This document shows positions 1 through 6,495 of a stretch of 64,000 nucleotides of DNA, one piece after another. The position numbers and the translations under genes are program-made. The notes beneath the pieces are model-generated. The model saw only the letters and a list, made by a program, of their open reading frames with translations. It was not told the origin of the DNA and did no database searches. The stretch is from positions 1 through 64,000 of the forward strand of contig CANQQA010000003.1 in assembly GCA_947625885.1 (NCBI GenBank), written 5' to 3'. The number at the start of each line of letters is the position of its first letter. Within the stretch, counting starts at the first letter, position 1. Source of the stretch: an uncultured Bacteroidales bacterium (GTDB lineage: Bacteria; Bacteroidota; Bacteroidia; Bacteroidales; UBA11471).

Positions 1-55
1 ATAGGAATTTTTTGAAATATTGATTATTTTCGTCGTCGAAAACAATCGCATCGTC

Positions 56-721
56 ATGAAAGAGATTTTGGACTTCCTGCGCCGTCTGCGCCAACACAAC
101 AACCGCGAGTGGTTCAATGCCCACAAAGAGGAATACACGCGTCTGCGGAAAGATTTTGAGCTGTATATCAACCAAATCATCGCCCTGCTTAGCGAAAAAG
201 ACGAGGAGTTGCGCGGTCTCGAAGCCAAAGATTGTATGTTCCGCATCTACCGTGACATACGTTTCTCGCAAGACAAAACGCCTTATAAAACCTATTTTTC
301 AGCCTACATGGTACGGGGCGGCAAGAACTCGCCGCGTGCGGGTTATTACCTCCACATCGAGCCGGATAATTGCTTGTATGCCGGCGGCTTGTGGTGTCCC
401 GAGCCGCATTTGCTGAAAGCCGTGCGGCAAGCTGTGTACGACAATTGCGACGAGTTTCGCGAGATATTGGAGAATCCCGACTTCAAGCGGCTCTATACAG
501 GGCTCGACACCGAGCGCAGCCTTAAAATCATGCCGCGACCGTTCCCTAAGGATTTTGCCTATCCCGAGCTGTTGATGCAGCGCGACTACACGGTGTATGG
601 GCACAAGGACGAATCGTTTTTCCAACAAAAAGAGTGGCTGCACCGTGCTGCCGAAGAGTTGCTGCTGATGCTGCCGTTCAACCGCTTTCTCAACTACACG
701 TGCGACGAAATTTTGGAGTAG
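56..721 (+). CDS. DUF2461 (TIGR02453-type) protein
   Basis: A 221-residue soluble protein of the DUF2461 family, whose biochemical function is not established. Family features visible are the N-terminal LDFLRRLRQHNNREWF stretch (a short helix ending in N-x-R-x-W-F), the R-D-I-R-F-S-x-D-K-T-P-Y-K core, and the later Y-Y-L-H-I segment followed by G-G-L-W. I chose the ATG at 56 rather than the upstream ATG at 20, because family members begin almost directly with the FLRxLxxNNxxxWF helix. There is no signal peptide or membrane segment. The gene converges on the pst operon with only 46 bases between stop codons. Family call is firm; role unknown. Confidence 0.85.
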   Translation: MKEILDFLRRLRQHNNREWFNAHKEEYTRLRKDFELYINQIIALLSEKDEELRGLEAKDCMFRIYRDIRFSQDKTPYKTYFSAYMVRGGKNSPRAGYYLHIEPDNCLYAGGLWCPEPHLLKAVRQAVYDNCDEFREILENPDFKRLYTGLDTERSLKIMPRPFPKDFAYPELLMQRDYTVYGHKDESFFQQKEWLHRAAEELLLMLPFNRFLNYTCDEILE

Positions 722-767
722 CCGCCGGCAGTTGCCGTTTGCTCTGTCGCCGGCAGCAGAAAAGTTT

Positions 768-1634
768 TTAGCTGAATACCCCGCTGAGGTACTGTTTGGT
801 GAGTTCGTGCTGCGGATTTTTGAAAAGCTCTTCCGCCGTGCCTTGCTCTATCACTTCGCCCATGTACATGAACACCACGTAGTCGGCGATGCGCAGCGCC
901 TGACGCAGCGTGTGCGTTACCATGATGATGCCGTAGCGCTTGCGCAGTTTGGCGAAGAGGTCTTCGATATGTTTGCTCGATATGGGGTCGAGCGCCGACG
1001 TCGATTCGTCGGCGAGAATGAATTGCGGCTCCACCGCGAGACCGCGTGCGAGGCACAGCCGCTGCTGCTGTCCGATAGAAAGCGCCGAAGCCGGCGTGTG
1101 CAGGCGGTCTTTTACCTCGTCCCACAGATTCACGTTGCGCAGGTATTTTTCCACGATGCCGTCGAGTTTCTTGCGGTTGCGTTCCCCGTGTATGCGGCAG
1201 CCGTAGGTTATGTTGTCGTATATCGACATGGGCAGCGGGGTGGGGCGCTGCGAGAGCAGCCCTATTTTTTTGCGGATATGGGTGATTTCGGCTTTCCGGT
1301 CGTAAATGTCTTCGCCGTCCACGCACACGCGACCCGTAACGCGCAGGTGCTCGGTCGTTTCTATCATGCGGTTGATGCTGCGCAGCAGCGTGGTTTTGCC
1401 GCACCCCGAAGGACCGATGATGCAGGTTATCTTTTTGTCGTGCAAGGTCAGATTGACGTTTTTCAAGATATGTTGTTCGCGGATATAGACGTTCAGGTTT
1501 TCGATGTCGATAACCGCGTCTTCGCTTTTTTCACCCTCATCTTCGACGAGGGGAGCCTCCGGTTTTTCGGTACTGCTTTTCCAAAAAGCGAACCGCTGCA
1601 ATATGCGGGACGATTCCGATTTTTCTTTCTCCAT
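768..1634 (-). CDS. pstB: Phosphate ABC transporter ATP-binding protein PstB
   Basis: The ATPase of the high-affinity phosphate importer (288 aa), acting at the inner face of the cytoplasmic membrane with PstA and PstC. Visible motifs are Walker A GPSGCGKTT (residues 74-82), Q-loop Gln129, signature LSIGQQQR (185-192), Walker B ILADE (206-210) and the switch histidine in MVTHTLRQA. An unusual acidic, poorly conserved N-terminal extension of about 40 residues precedes the ABC domain. It is the last gene of pstSCAB and its start overlaps the pstA stop by one base. No phoU follows; the next gene is convergent. Confidence 0.95.
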   Translation of the reverse strand: MEKEKSESSRILQRFAFWKSSTEKPEAPLVEDEGEKSEDAVIDIENLNVYIREQHILKNVNLTLHDKKITCIIGPSGCGKTTLLRSINRMIETTEHLRVTGRVCVDGEDIYDRKAEITHIRKKIGLLSQRPTPLPMSIYDNITYGCRIHGERNRKKLDGIVEKYLRNVNLWDEVKDRLHTPASALSIGQQQRLCLARGLAVEPQFILADESTSALDPISSKHIEDLFAKLRKRYGIIMVTHTLRQALRIADYVVFMYMGEVIEQGTAEELFKNPQHELTKQYLSGVFS

Positions 1635-2482
1635 TATTTTATTTTGTTTTTAGAGAATCTGTGGGTAATCATGCGACCGACGATACTCAATACCAATACG
1701 ATAAGCGTAAGCAGCATGGCGGCGGCGTAGGCGCGTTCGCGCACGTCGGGTATGGGGCTGCTCAGTTGGAAGAAGATAGCCAGTGGCAGCGTGGCGGCGG
1801 GCTGGTCGAGCGACGTGGGTATGCTGTCGGTGAATCCGGCGGTGAACATCACGCCTGCCGCATCGCCTATGGCGCGACCTATCGACAGCAGCGTGGCGGT
1901 GGCTATGCCCGGCAGTATCTGCCGTATTGCCACTTTGATGACTTCGTAGCGCGTGGCGCCCAGCGAGTAGGTGGCATCGAGCAGGTGGCGGGGCAGTTGT
2001 CGCGCCACTTCGTCCATCGACCGCACGAATATGGGTATGATGAGCAGCGTGATGACGATGATACCGCCCAGCAGCGAGGTGCGCAGCCCGAGCGAAATCA
2101 TAATGGCGAATCCGAATGCGCCGTAGACTATCGACGGTATGCCGTAAAGCACGTCGAACGACAGCCGCGAGAGGCTTGCCAGCTTCGAGTCGCTTTTCAG
2201 GTAAATGTTGATATAGAATACGATAGGTATGCTGATAAGCAGTCCCAATACCGTCGAGGCGCCCACGATATAGAGCGAGCCGACGATGGCGTTGAGCACG
2301 CCGCCCTCTTTGCCGATGTAGAATCCGCCGCCCGGTAGCTGCGTTATCATGTCCCACGACATGGCAGGCCAACCGTTGCGCACGATCGTGATAAGAATGC
2401 TTCCCAAAAATCCGAAGACGAGGATTACCGAAATAATCATCAGTCCGAGAAATATTTTTTCAACGATGAATTTGCTTTTCAT
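1634..2482 (-). CDS. pstA: Phosphate ABC transporter permease PstA
   Basis: Inner-membrane permease subunit (282 aa) pairing with PstC to form the phosphate channel. It has an N-terminal hydrophobic helix (about residues 10-33), then the binding-protein-dependent transport fold with several further hydrophobic spans. The EAA-type cytoplasmic loop is recognisable around LLDATYSLGATRYEVIKVA, where the PstB ATPase docks. The gene lies 19 nt after pstC and overlaps pstB, so translation is probably coupled. Length is typical of PstA. Confidence 0.93.
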   Translation of the reverse strand: MKSKFIVEKIFLGLMIISVILVFGFLGSILITIVRNGWPAMSWDMITQLPGGGFYIGKEGGVLNAIVGSLYIVGASTVLGLLISIPIVFYINIYLKSDSKLASLSRLSFDVLYGIPSIVYGAFGFAIMISLGLRTSLLGGIIVITLLIIPIFVRSMDEVARQLPRHLLDATYSLGATRYEVIKVAIRQILPGIATATLLSIGRAIGDAAGVMFTAGFTDSIPTSLDQPAATLPLAIFFQLSSPIPDVRERAYAAAMLLTLIVLVLSIVGRMITHRFSKNKIK

Positions 2483-2501
2483 GGCGCAGCTCCTTATCCG
2501 G

Positions 2502-3410
2502 TCAAAGTTTGAAATTCCGTTCGATATTCCGCAGCACCCACCGCGAAATAATGTTGAATATCAAGATGATGAAAAACAAAATGAAGGCGGCGAACATCAA
2601 CGCCGATTCATACAGCGGCAGCGAGAGCATTTCGCCGTAGTTGTTGGCGATGAGGGCGGGCAGGGGGTAGCACGGGTCGAACAGCGAGCGCGGTATCGCT
2701 GCGTAGTTGCCGCATACCATCAGCACCGCGATGGTTTCGCCGAAGGCTTTCGATATGGAGAGCACTACGGCGGCGACGATGCCCGGCAGCGCTTTCCGCA
2801 AAATCACTTTCCAACAGGTCTGCCACTTGGTGGCGCCCAGCGATGCCGACGCTTCGCGATAGTCCTGCGGCACGATGGTGAAAATCTCGATGAGCAGGCT
2901 CACCAGTATGGGCAGTATCATCACGCCCAGCACCACGCCGCTCGCCAGCACCGTGTAGCCGCTCGTGTAATCCACGAATTTCGGACCCAGCCGGTCGGCA
3001 ATCCACGGCACGATGATGAGCGTGCCCCACACGCCGTACACGACGGAGGGTATGCCCGCCAGAATATCGAATATGGGAAACACCACCCGCTTCACCCACG
3101 AGCCGGCATACTCCGTCAGGAACAGGGCGGACAGCAGGGCGATAGGCAGCGCAATGGCTATCGACAGCGCCGTAACGAACAGCGTCCCCACGATGAAAGG
3201 CAGGAATCCGAATTCACCGCTGAGCGGCTTCCACTCCCGCCCCGACAGCAACTCCCACAGCGAGTGCTCCGACAGTATCAGCCGGCTTTTGAAAAACAGT
3301 CCGATGCCTATCGCCACCAATAAAAACAGCGACAGCCATGTCAATACACGCATGACCGTGCGCATGACTTTGTCTTTGTAGAGGCGTCGTTGCAGCAGCG
3401 GGAGGCTCAT
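2502..3410 (-). CDS. pstC: Phosphate ABC transporter permease PstC
   Basis: First permease subunit (302 aa) of the phosphate importer. It has an N-terminal hydrophobic helix (about 20-45), a periplasmic stretch, and a transport domain carrying the EAA loop YREASASLGATKWQTCWKV. The sequence GIPSVVYGVWG is typical of PstC/PstA proteins. It begins 4 nt after the pstS stop, consistent with co-transcription. An internal ATG at codon 16 is an alternative start, but the more upstream one fits the tight spacing better. Confidence 0.93.
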   Translation of the reverse strand: MSLPLLQRRLYKDKVMRTVMRVLTWLSLFLLVAIGIGLFFKSRLILSEHSLWELLSGREWKPLSGEFGFLPFIVGTLFVTALSIAIALPIALLSALFLTEYAGSWVKRVVFPIFDILAGIPSVVYGVWGTLIIVPWIADRLGPKFVDYTSGYTVLASGVVLGVMILPILVSLLIEIFTIVPQDYREASASLGATKWQTCWKVILRKALPGIVAAVVLSISKAFGETIAVLMVCGNYAAIPRSLFDPCYPLPALIANNYGEMLSLPLYESALMFAAFILFFIILIFNIISRWVLRNIERNFKL

Positions 3411-3414
3411 GATG

Positions 3415-4398
3415 TTAGGGGTTCAGTTTGGCAAGTTCACCGTCTATCGTACTTTGCGGCAGCGGTATGTAGCCTGTTTCTATGGCATATTTCTGCCCTT
3501 CGGTCAGGGCGAATCGTATAAATTCCACCACGACCTCGCTTTGCGGCATGCCGTTGCTTACCAAGTAGAGGTTGCGGGCGGGAGGCGAAGGGTAACGACC
3601 GTCGCCTATGGCGGCAATCAAGTCCGGAGTCGTGTCGTAGAAAAGTTCGTCCGCGTCGATTTGTCCGTTTTCGTCGGTGTCGATAGGGAGCACCGCCATG
3701 CCCTCGTAAGGCTTGCGCGTGCGCATATCATATATATAGGCGATGTTGTTGTAGCCGATGCCCACTTTGTCTTTCTGTATGGCGGCAGCCACGCCCGGGT
3801 CGCTGTACACTGCCGTGCCTTCGAGCTGTTCCTGCCGTTTGCCGAACCACGCCGCCCATGTCTCCGCAGCCCCGCAGGCGTCGGAGCGGGTATATACGTG
3901 TATGGGTATGCTGCTGTCGGTGCCCAACAGGTCGCCGTAGGTGGCGTATCCGTTGTTCCACAGCGCCGATGCCGTCTTGCGGCTCAGCCCTTTGCGGCAA
4001 AGTTCGTCGTACAGCGGATTTTCGCGGTTTATCGTAGCCACGACGGCATCTTTCGTAACGGCGAAGCCGAAAGCCCCGTTCTCTTTCTCCACGTCGTAAA
4101 TCTCGCGCGACACCATGCCCAGATCCACGACCTTCGCCAGCGCGTCGGTCATGCCTTTGCCGGCGCCGCCGCCCGAAATGTCGATGCGCACCTGCGGGTG
4201 CAGCTTGCGAAACTCTTCCGACCATTTCACCACCATCGGATAGAGCGCGAATGCCCCCGAAAACGAAATGCTGCCCGTCAGCGAATCGCCCGTTGCAGCC
4301 GTCTCCGGCTCGTTTGCCGCACTGTTTCCGCTGCTCTTTTGCCGGCAGCCTGTCGATAAGAGCAACAGCCCTGCGAGAAGTATCAATCCGTTTTTCAT
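3415..4398 (-). CDS. pstS: Phosphate-binding lipoprotein PstS
   Basis: Periplasmic phosphate-binding component (327 aa). The start at 4398 gives a clean lipoprotein signal: MKNGLILLAGLLLL followed by the lipobox L-S-T-G-C, so it is probably membrane-anchored. Phosphate-binding motifs are visible: G-S-I-S-F-S-G-A-F-A-L-Y-P near the mature N-terminus and I-S-G-G-G-A-G-K-G. A further eight in-frame codons lie upstream (ATG at 4422) but would spoil the signal peptide. It is the first gene of pstSCAB. A TAAATTTG -7 box sits on the minus strand at 4460-4467, with no clear -33 partner, as expected for an activator-dependent promoter. Confidence 0.93.
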   Translation of the reverse strand: MKNGLILLAGLLLLSTGCRQKSSGNSAANEPETAATGDSLTGSISFSGAFALYPMVVKWSEEFRKLHPQVRIDISGGGAGKGMTDALAKVVDLGMVSREIYDVEKENGAFGFAVTKDAVVATINRENPLYDELCRKGLSRKTASALWNNGYATYGDLLGTDSSIPIHVYTRSDACGAAETWAAWFGKRQEQLEGTAVYSDPGVAAAIQKDKVGIGYNNIAYIYDMRTRKPYEGMAVLPIDTDENGQIDADELFYDTTPDLIAAIGDGRYPSPPARNLYLVSNGMPQSEVVVEFIRFALTEGQKYAIETGYIPLPQSTIDGELAKLNP

Positions 4399-4459
4399 AT
4401 CCGTTTGGTTAAAAATATTCATATCGGAATGGTATCCGATATAAAATCAAAACAATTTG

Positions 4460-4467
4460 CAAATTTA
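4460..4467 (-). promoter_or_regulatory. Likely -7 element of the pstSCAB promoter
   Basis: Reading the minus strand, TAAATTTG matches the Bacteroidales -7 consensus TAnnTTTG and lies about 60 nt before the pstS start. No TTTG occurs at the expected 19-21 nt upstream. Clear tandem Pho-box repeats are not evident here. Confidence 0.45.
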
Positions 4468-4596
4468 CGAATAAAATTGTGATATAGGTTATAATAGAAC
4501 TATTTTAATTTTCTTTCACGTCCGTATGCCCTTGCCGGCAGGCGGTAAAAATTTTTCAGAAATGTCCGTTTTTCGAAGATTATCCGATAAAATTTA

Positions 4597-4687
4597 CAGA
4601 CTGTCCCGCAAGAATGTTTGCGGGAACGAAATTTTTATTATCTTTGTAGCGATACGGGGAACGGCGGTTCTCCGCAAAACGATTGAT
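4597..4687 (+). repeat. 91-bp direct repeat, copy 1 (hairpin + promoter + RNA 5' end)
   Basis: Matches 6005-6095 at 90 of 91 positions; the only difference is A4648 versus G6056. The repeat holds a perfect 8-bp inverted repeat (TCCCGCAA / TTGCGGGA with a 6-nt loop), a full promoter (TTTG 4617-4620, TATCTTTG 4639-4646) and about 35 bases of the resulting transcript, including the small GCGG-TTCT-CCGC hairpin. The two copies flank the abi cassette, and sequence similarity stops abruptly after 4687/6095. Confidence 0.9.
4617..4646 (+). promoter_or_regulatory. Bacteroidales-type promoter in repeat copy 1
   Basis: TTTG at 4617-4620 and TATCTTTG at 4639-4646 with an 18-nt spacer. The start site would be near 4653. 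The -33 box overlaps the right arm of the 8-bp inverted repeat, so a protein bound there could block it. Confidence 0.7.
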
Positions 4688-4740
4688 GTGTAGTCTATTG
4701 CTTTTCAGGGCTATCACCACCGTTCCATGTGTTAATTTTT
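4653..4740 (+). ncRNA. Candidate small RNA from repeat copy 1
   Basis: The transcript expected from the promoter in repeat copy 1. GGAACGGCGG (4658-4667) can pair with CCACCGTTCC (4717-4726) at 9 of 10 positions, followed by a T-run at 4736-4740. This would give a self-contained RNA of about 88 nt with a terminator-like end. Its first ~35 nt are identical to the RNA starting at 6061; the rest is unrelated. No coding potential was recognised. It may be a chimera made when the abi cassette entered the locus. Confidence 0.35.
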
Positions 4741-4770
4741 CACAATATGCAGATGTTTTTTTGTATCCTA

Positions 4771-4801
4771 TTTGCAAAATCAAATAAAAGCATTACTTTT
4801 G
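4771..4801 (+). promoter_or_regulatory. Promoter for the hairpin RNA / abi gene
   Basis: TTTG at 4771-4774, 19-nt spacer, TACTTTTG at 4794-4801: an excellent match to the Bacteroidales consensus. The predicted start is near 4808, immediately before the GACCTCCC arm of the hairpin at 4812. Confidence 0.75.
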
Positions 4802-4807
4802 CACACA

Positions 4808-4865
4808 ATACGACCTCCCACGCTTCCCGTAGAACAGCGCACCCGGGGAGGTCTTCGAGTTTTTA
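4808..4865 (+). ncRNA. Short hairpin RNA upstream of abi (abiF-motif-like)
   Basis: A stem GACCTCCC (4812-4819) with GGGAGGTC (4846-4853) encloses 26 nt, in which CGCT (4821-4824) can pair with AGCG (4836-4839). A five-T run at 4860-4864 follows, so the hairpin can also act as a terminator. It sits directly downstream of a strong promoter and 20 nt before the Abi_2-family gene. A structured RNA motif named abiF has been described next to Abi_2-family genes in several phyla. The position and compact shape fit that motif, but I could not compare it with the covariance model. Confidence 0.55.
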
Positions 4866-4885
4866 TATAGTAACTTCTAATAAAA

Positions 4886-5815
4886 TTGACTGATAAAATC
4901 GGTTATACAAAGAAGCCGTTGACTCTCGCTGAACAAATCGTACGGCTAAAACAGCGGGGGCTTATATTTGATGATGAAAGCGAGGCAACAGCTTATCTTT
5001 TCAATATCAGTTACTATCGACTTCGTGCATACACTTATCCGTTCCAAGAGAACGACGAAAATTCCGAACACAACTTTACTCGCAAAGATATTCACTTCAA
5101 AGATATCATTGACCTTTATTGTTTCGATCGCAGACTGCGCTCACTTATCTTCAATGCCATAGAAAAAATAGAAGTTGCTGTACGTACGAAGATTGTACAG
5201 ATCTATGCCGAAAGCACAAGTGATAGCCATTGGTACAATAATGAAAGTTTATACCGTTTCGGTTATGATGATTTGTTGGTGCATATAAATGCTGATATAA
5301 CCCGTAGCAACGAAGATTTTATCAAGCATTACAACTCCAAATACAACAATCCTTCGATGCCGCCAAGTTGGATGGCACTCGAAGTTGTGTCATTTACCAC
5401 ATTGAGCCGTTTATTCCAATCCTTAAAGTTAGACAACCGCAAAAAGTACATTACCGAACAATTCGGTTTGAAGAATGTGAAAATCTTGGAAAATTGGCTA
5501 CATTCCATTTCCAATCTCCGTAATTGTTGTGCTCACCACAGCCGAGTGTGGAATCGCCGCTTTATGGTCAGTGTAACCCTACCATACGACACTCTTTTCC
5601 CATTTATGGATAGAACCACAATCGGACAAATACACACAAACAAATTATTTGCTGTGTTGTCTTGTATCGCATATATCCTTGATATTATCAGCCCCGGTAG
5701 TGATTTCAAAAAGAATATCAAAGAGTTACTCAAATCCGATTGCCGTCTGCTTGATCTCAAAGATATGGGTTTCCCAAAATATTGGCAATCGCTCCCTGTT
5801 TGGCGAGAACAGTAG
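4886..5815 (+). CDS. Abi_2-family (AbiD/AbiF-like) HEPN abortive-infection protein
   Basis: A 309-residue protein of the Abi_2 family (PF07751), cytoplasmic and thought to be an RNase-type toxin acting in phage defence. Visible features are the N-terminal K-K-P-L-T-L-A-E-Q-I-V-x-L-K-x-R-G-L segment, the YLFNISYYRLRAY motif, the helix with E-K-I-E-V-A-V-R-T-K, and the HEPN signature R-N-C-C-A-H at residues 212-217 (R-x4-H). The start codon is TTG at 4886: an in-frame TAA at 4871 leaves no upstream ATG, and the next Met is far inside. The gene is AT-rich (20 G+C in the 60 bases from 5221) against GC-rich neighbours. A hairpin RNA precedes it and 91-bp direct repeats flank it, so it looks acquired. 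The family is firm; RNA-target activity is inferred. Confidence 0.88.
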   Translation: MTDKIGYTKKPLTLAEQIVRLKQRGLIFDDESEATAYLFNISYYRLRAYTYPFQENDENSEHNFTRKDIHFKDIIDLYCFDRRLRSLIFNAIEKIEVAVRTKIVQIYAESTSDSHWYNNESLYRFGYDDLLVHINADITRSNEDFIKHYNSKYNNPSMPPSWMALEVVSFTTLSRLFQSLKLDNRKKYITEQFGLKNVKILENWLHSISNLRNCCAHHSRVWNRRFMVSVTLPYDTLFPFMDRTTIGQIHTNKLFAVLSCIAYILDIISPGSDFKKNIKELLKSDCRLLDLKDMGFPKYWQSLPVWREQ

Positions 5816-6004
5816 CAAACTTTGCGTTTTATACACAGTCAAATAGTTTATCTGTTCCTGTAAGCCCCCGATTCGTCAGGCTATCTTTTACTATCATTCC
5901 TTAACGGCACGACCGATAAAAAGACCGATTCTCCGCATCTTCATTTCTTTTTGCCGCCGGCATACTGATAGCACCTATTTCCCGCTTGATTTATAAAAAA
6001 TTTG
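5816..6004. other. Tail of the abi cassette, no gene seen
   Basis: Non-coding, AT-rich sequence between the abi stop codon and repeat copy 2. I see no convincing terminator hairpin with a T-run and no ORF with recognisable content. Confidence 0.6.
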
Positions 6005-6095
6005 CAGACTGTCCCGCAAGAATGTTTGCGGGAACGAAATTTTTATTATCTTTGTGGCGATACGGGGAACGGCGGTTCTCCGCAAAACGATTGAT
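6005..6095 (+). repeat. 91-bp direct repeat, copy 2
   Basis: Second copy of the element at 4597-4687 (90/91 identity, offset 1408). Here the promoter (TTTG 6025-6028, TATCTTTG 6047-6054) leads into a longer, well-structured transcript, so this copy is probably the original locus and copy 1 the duplicate created or carried by the abi cassette. Confidence 0.9.
6025..6054 (+). promoter_or_regulatory. Promoter in repeat copy 2
   Basis: TTTG 6025-6028, 18-nt spacer, TATCTTTG 6047-6054. The predicted start is near 6061. The sequence is identical to the copy 1 promoter across both boxes. Confidence 0.7.
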
Positions 6096-6293
6096 TCGTA
6101 AAGCGTTTCGTTTTATCCTTTGTATAAAATTCGCCAAAATTCAGCAAAGATGGATAAACAGTGCAAACGCTCATGCAGCCGATATGCGCCGTGAGGTGTT
6201 CATATATGGCAGGCGTGGGGTAGCTGTTTATTTCTTTGCGGGTGTTTGGCGATACCTTATACAAAATAAACAGGAAGTGTTCCCACGCTTTTT
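6061..6293 (+). ncRNA. Candidate structured RNA, rod-like, unidentified
   Basis: A run of nested complementary segments predicts one long interrupted hairpin: TTGTATAA (6120-6127) with TTATACAA (6257-6264), TCGCCAAA (6131-6138) with TTTGGCGA (6245-6252), GCAAAG (6144-6149) with CTTTGC (6234-6239), TAAACAG (6155-6161) with CTGTTTA (6224-6230). An alternative 3' hairpin, GCGTGGG (6213-6219) with CCCACGC (6282-6288), is followed by a T-run at 6289-6293 and resembles a terminator. A consensus promoter lies at 6025-6054. The overall rod shape and ~230-nt length recall 6S-type RNAs, but I cannot assign a family. Open frames here are short and have no recognisable homology. Confidence 0.5.
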
Positions 6294-6430
6294 ATTGTAT
6301 TATGCTTATTATTAACGCCTTGTCGGGGAACAGCGGGCACAAAATTTTTGAAACATGGAAAAAGAACGATTGTACTTTTCCGATTCGGAGCGTATTTTGC
6401 GAATGAACGTGAAAATTTTTAACGAAAAGT

Positions 6431-6461
6431 TTTGGAAATTCGTTTTCTGAGACTACATTTG
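6431..6461 (+). promoter_or_regulatory. Promoter of the first BspA-like gene
   Basis: TTTG 6431-6434, 19-nt spacer, TACATTTG 6454-6461, giving a start near 6467 and a 5' leader of about 29 nt before the ATG at 6496. This separates the gene from the upstream RNA locus. Confidence 0.75.
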
Positions 6462-6495
6462 TAGCGTATTTATTAACCAATTAAAATCATACAAA

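Noticed and set aside
694-1404. Long minus- and plus-strand frames overlapping pstB, pstA, pstC and pstS in other frames
   Set aside because: They are rich in Arg, His and Gln with no domain match, as expected from shadow frames in GC-rich coding DNA. The pst proteins explain the region fully.
4580-4783. A 67-codon minus-strand frame over repeat copy 1
   Set aside because: It overlaps promoter and RNA elements that are conserved in copy 2, where the frame is not kept past the repeat.
4808-4865. Reading the hairpin before abi as an ordinary terminator of an upstream transcript
   Set aside because: It begins right at the predicted start of a consensus promoter and has no upstream coding gene on that strand, so a discrete small RNA fits better, though it may also attenuate read-through into abi.
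5986-6315. A 109-codon plus-strand frame spanning repeat copy 2
   Set aside because: It runs through the promoter and the structured-RNA segment, has no homology that I recognise, and its start lies before the predicted transcription start.
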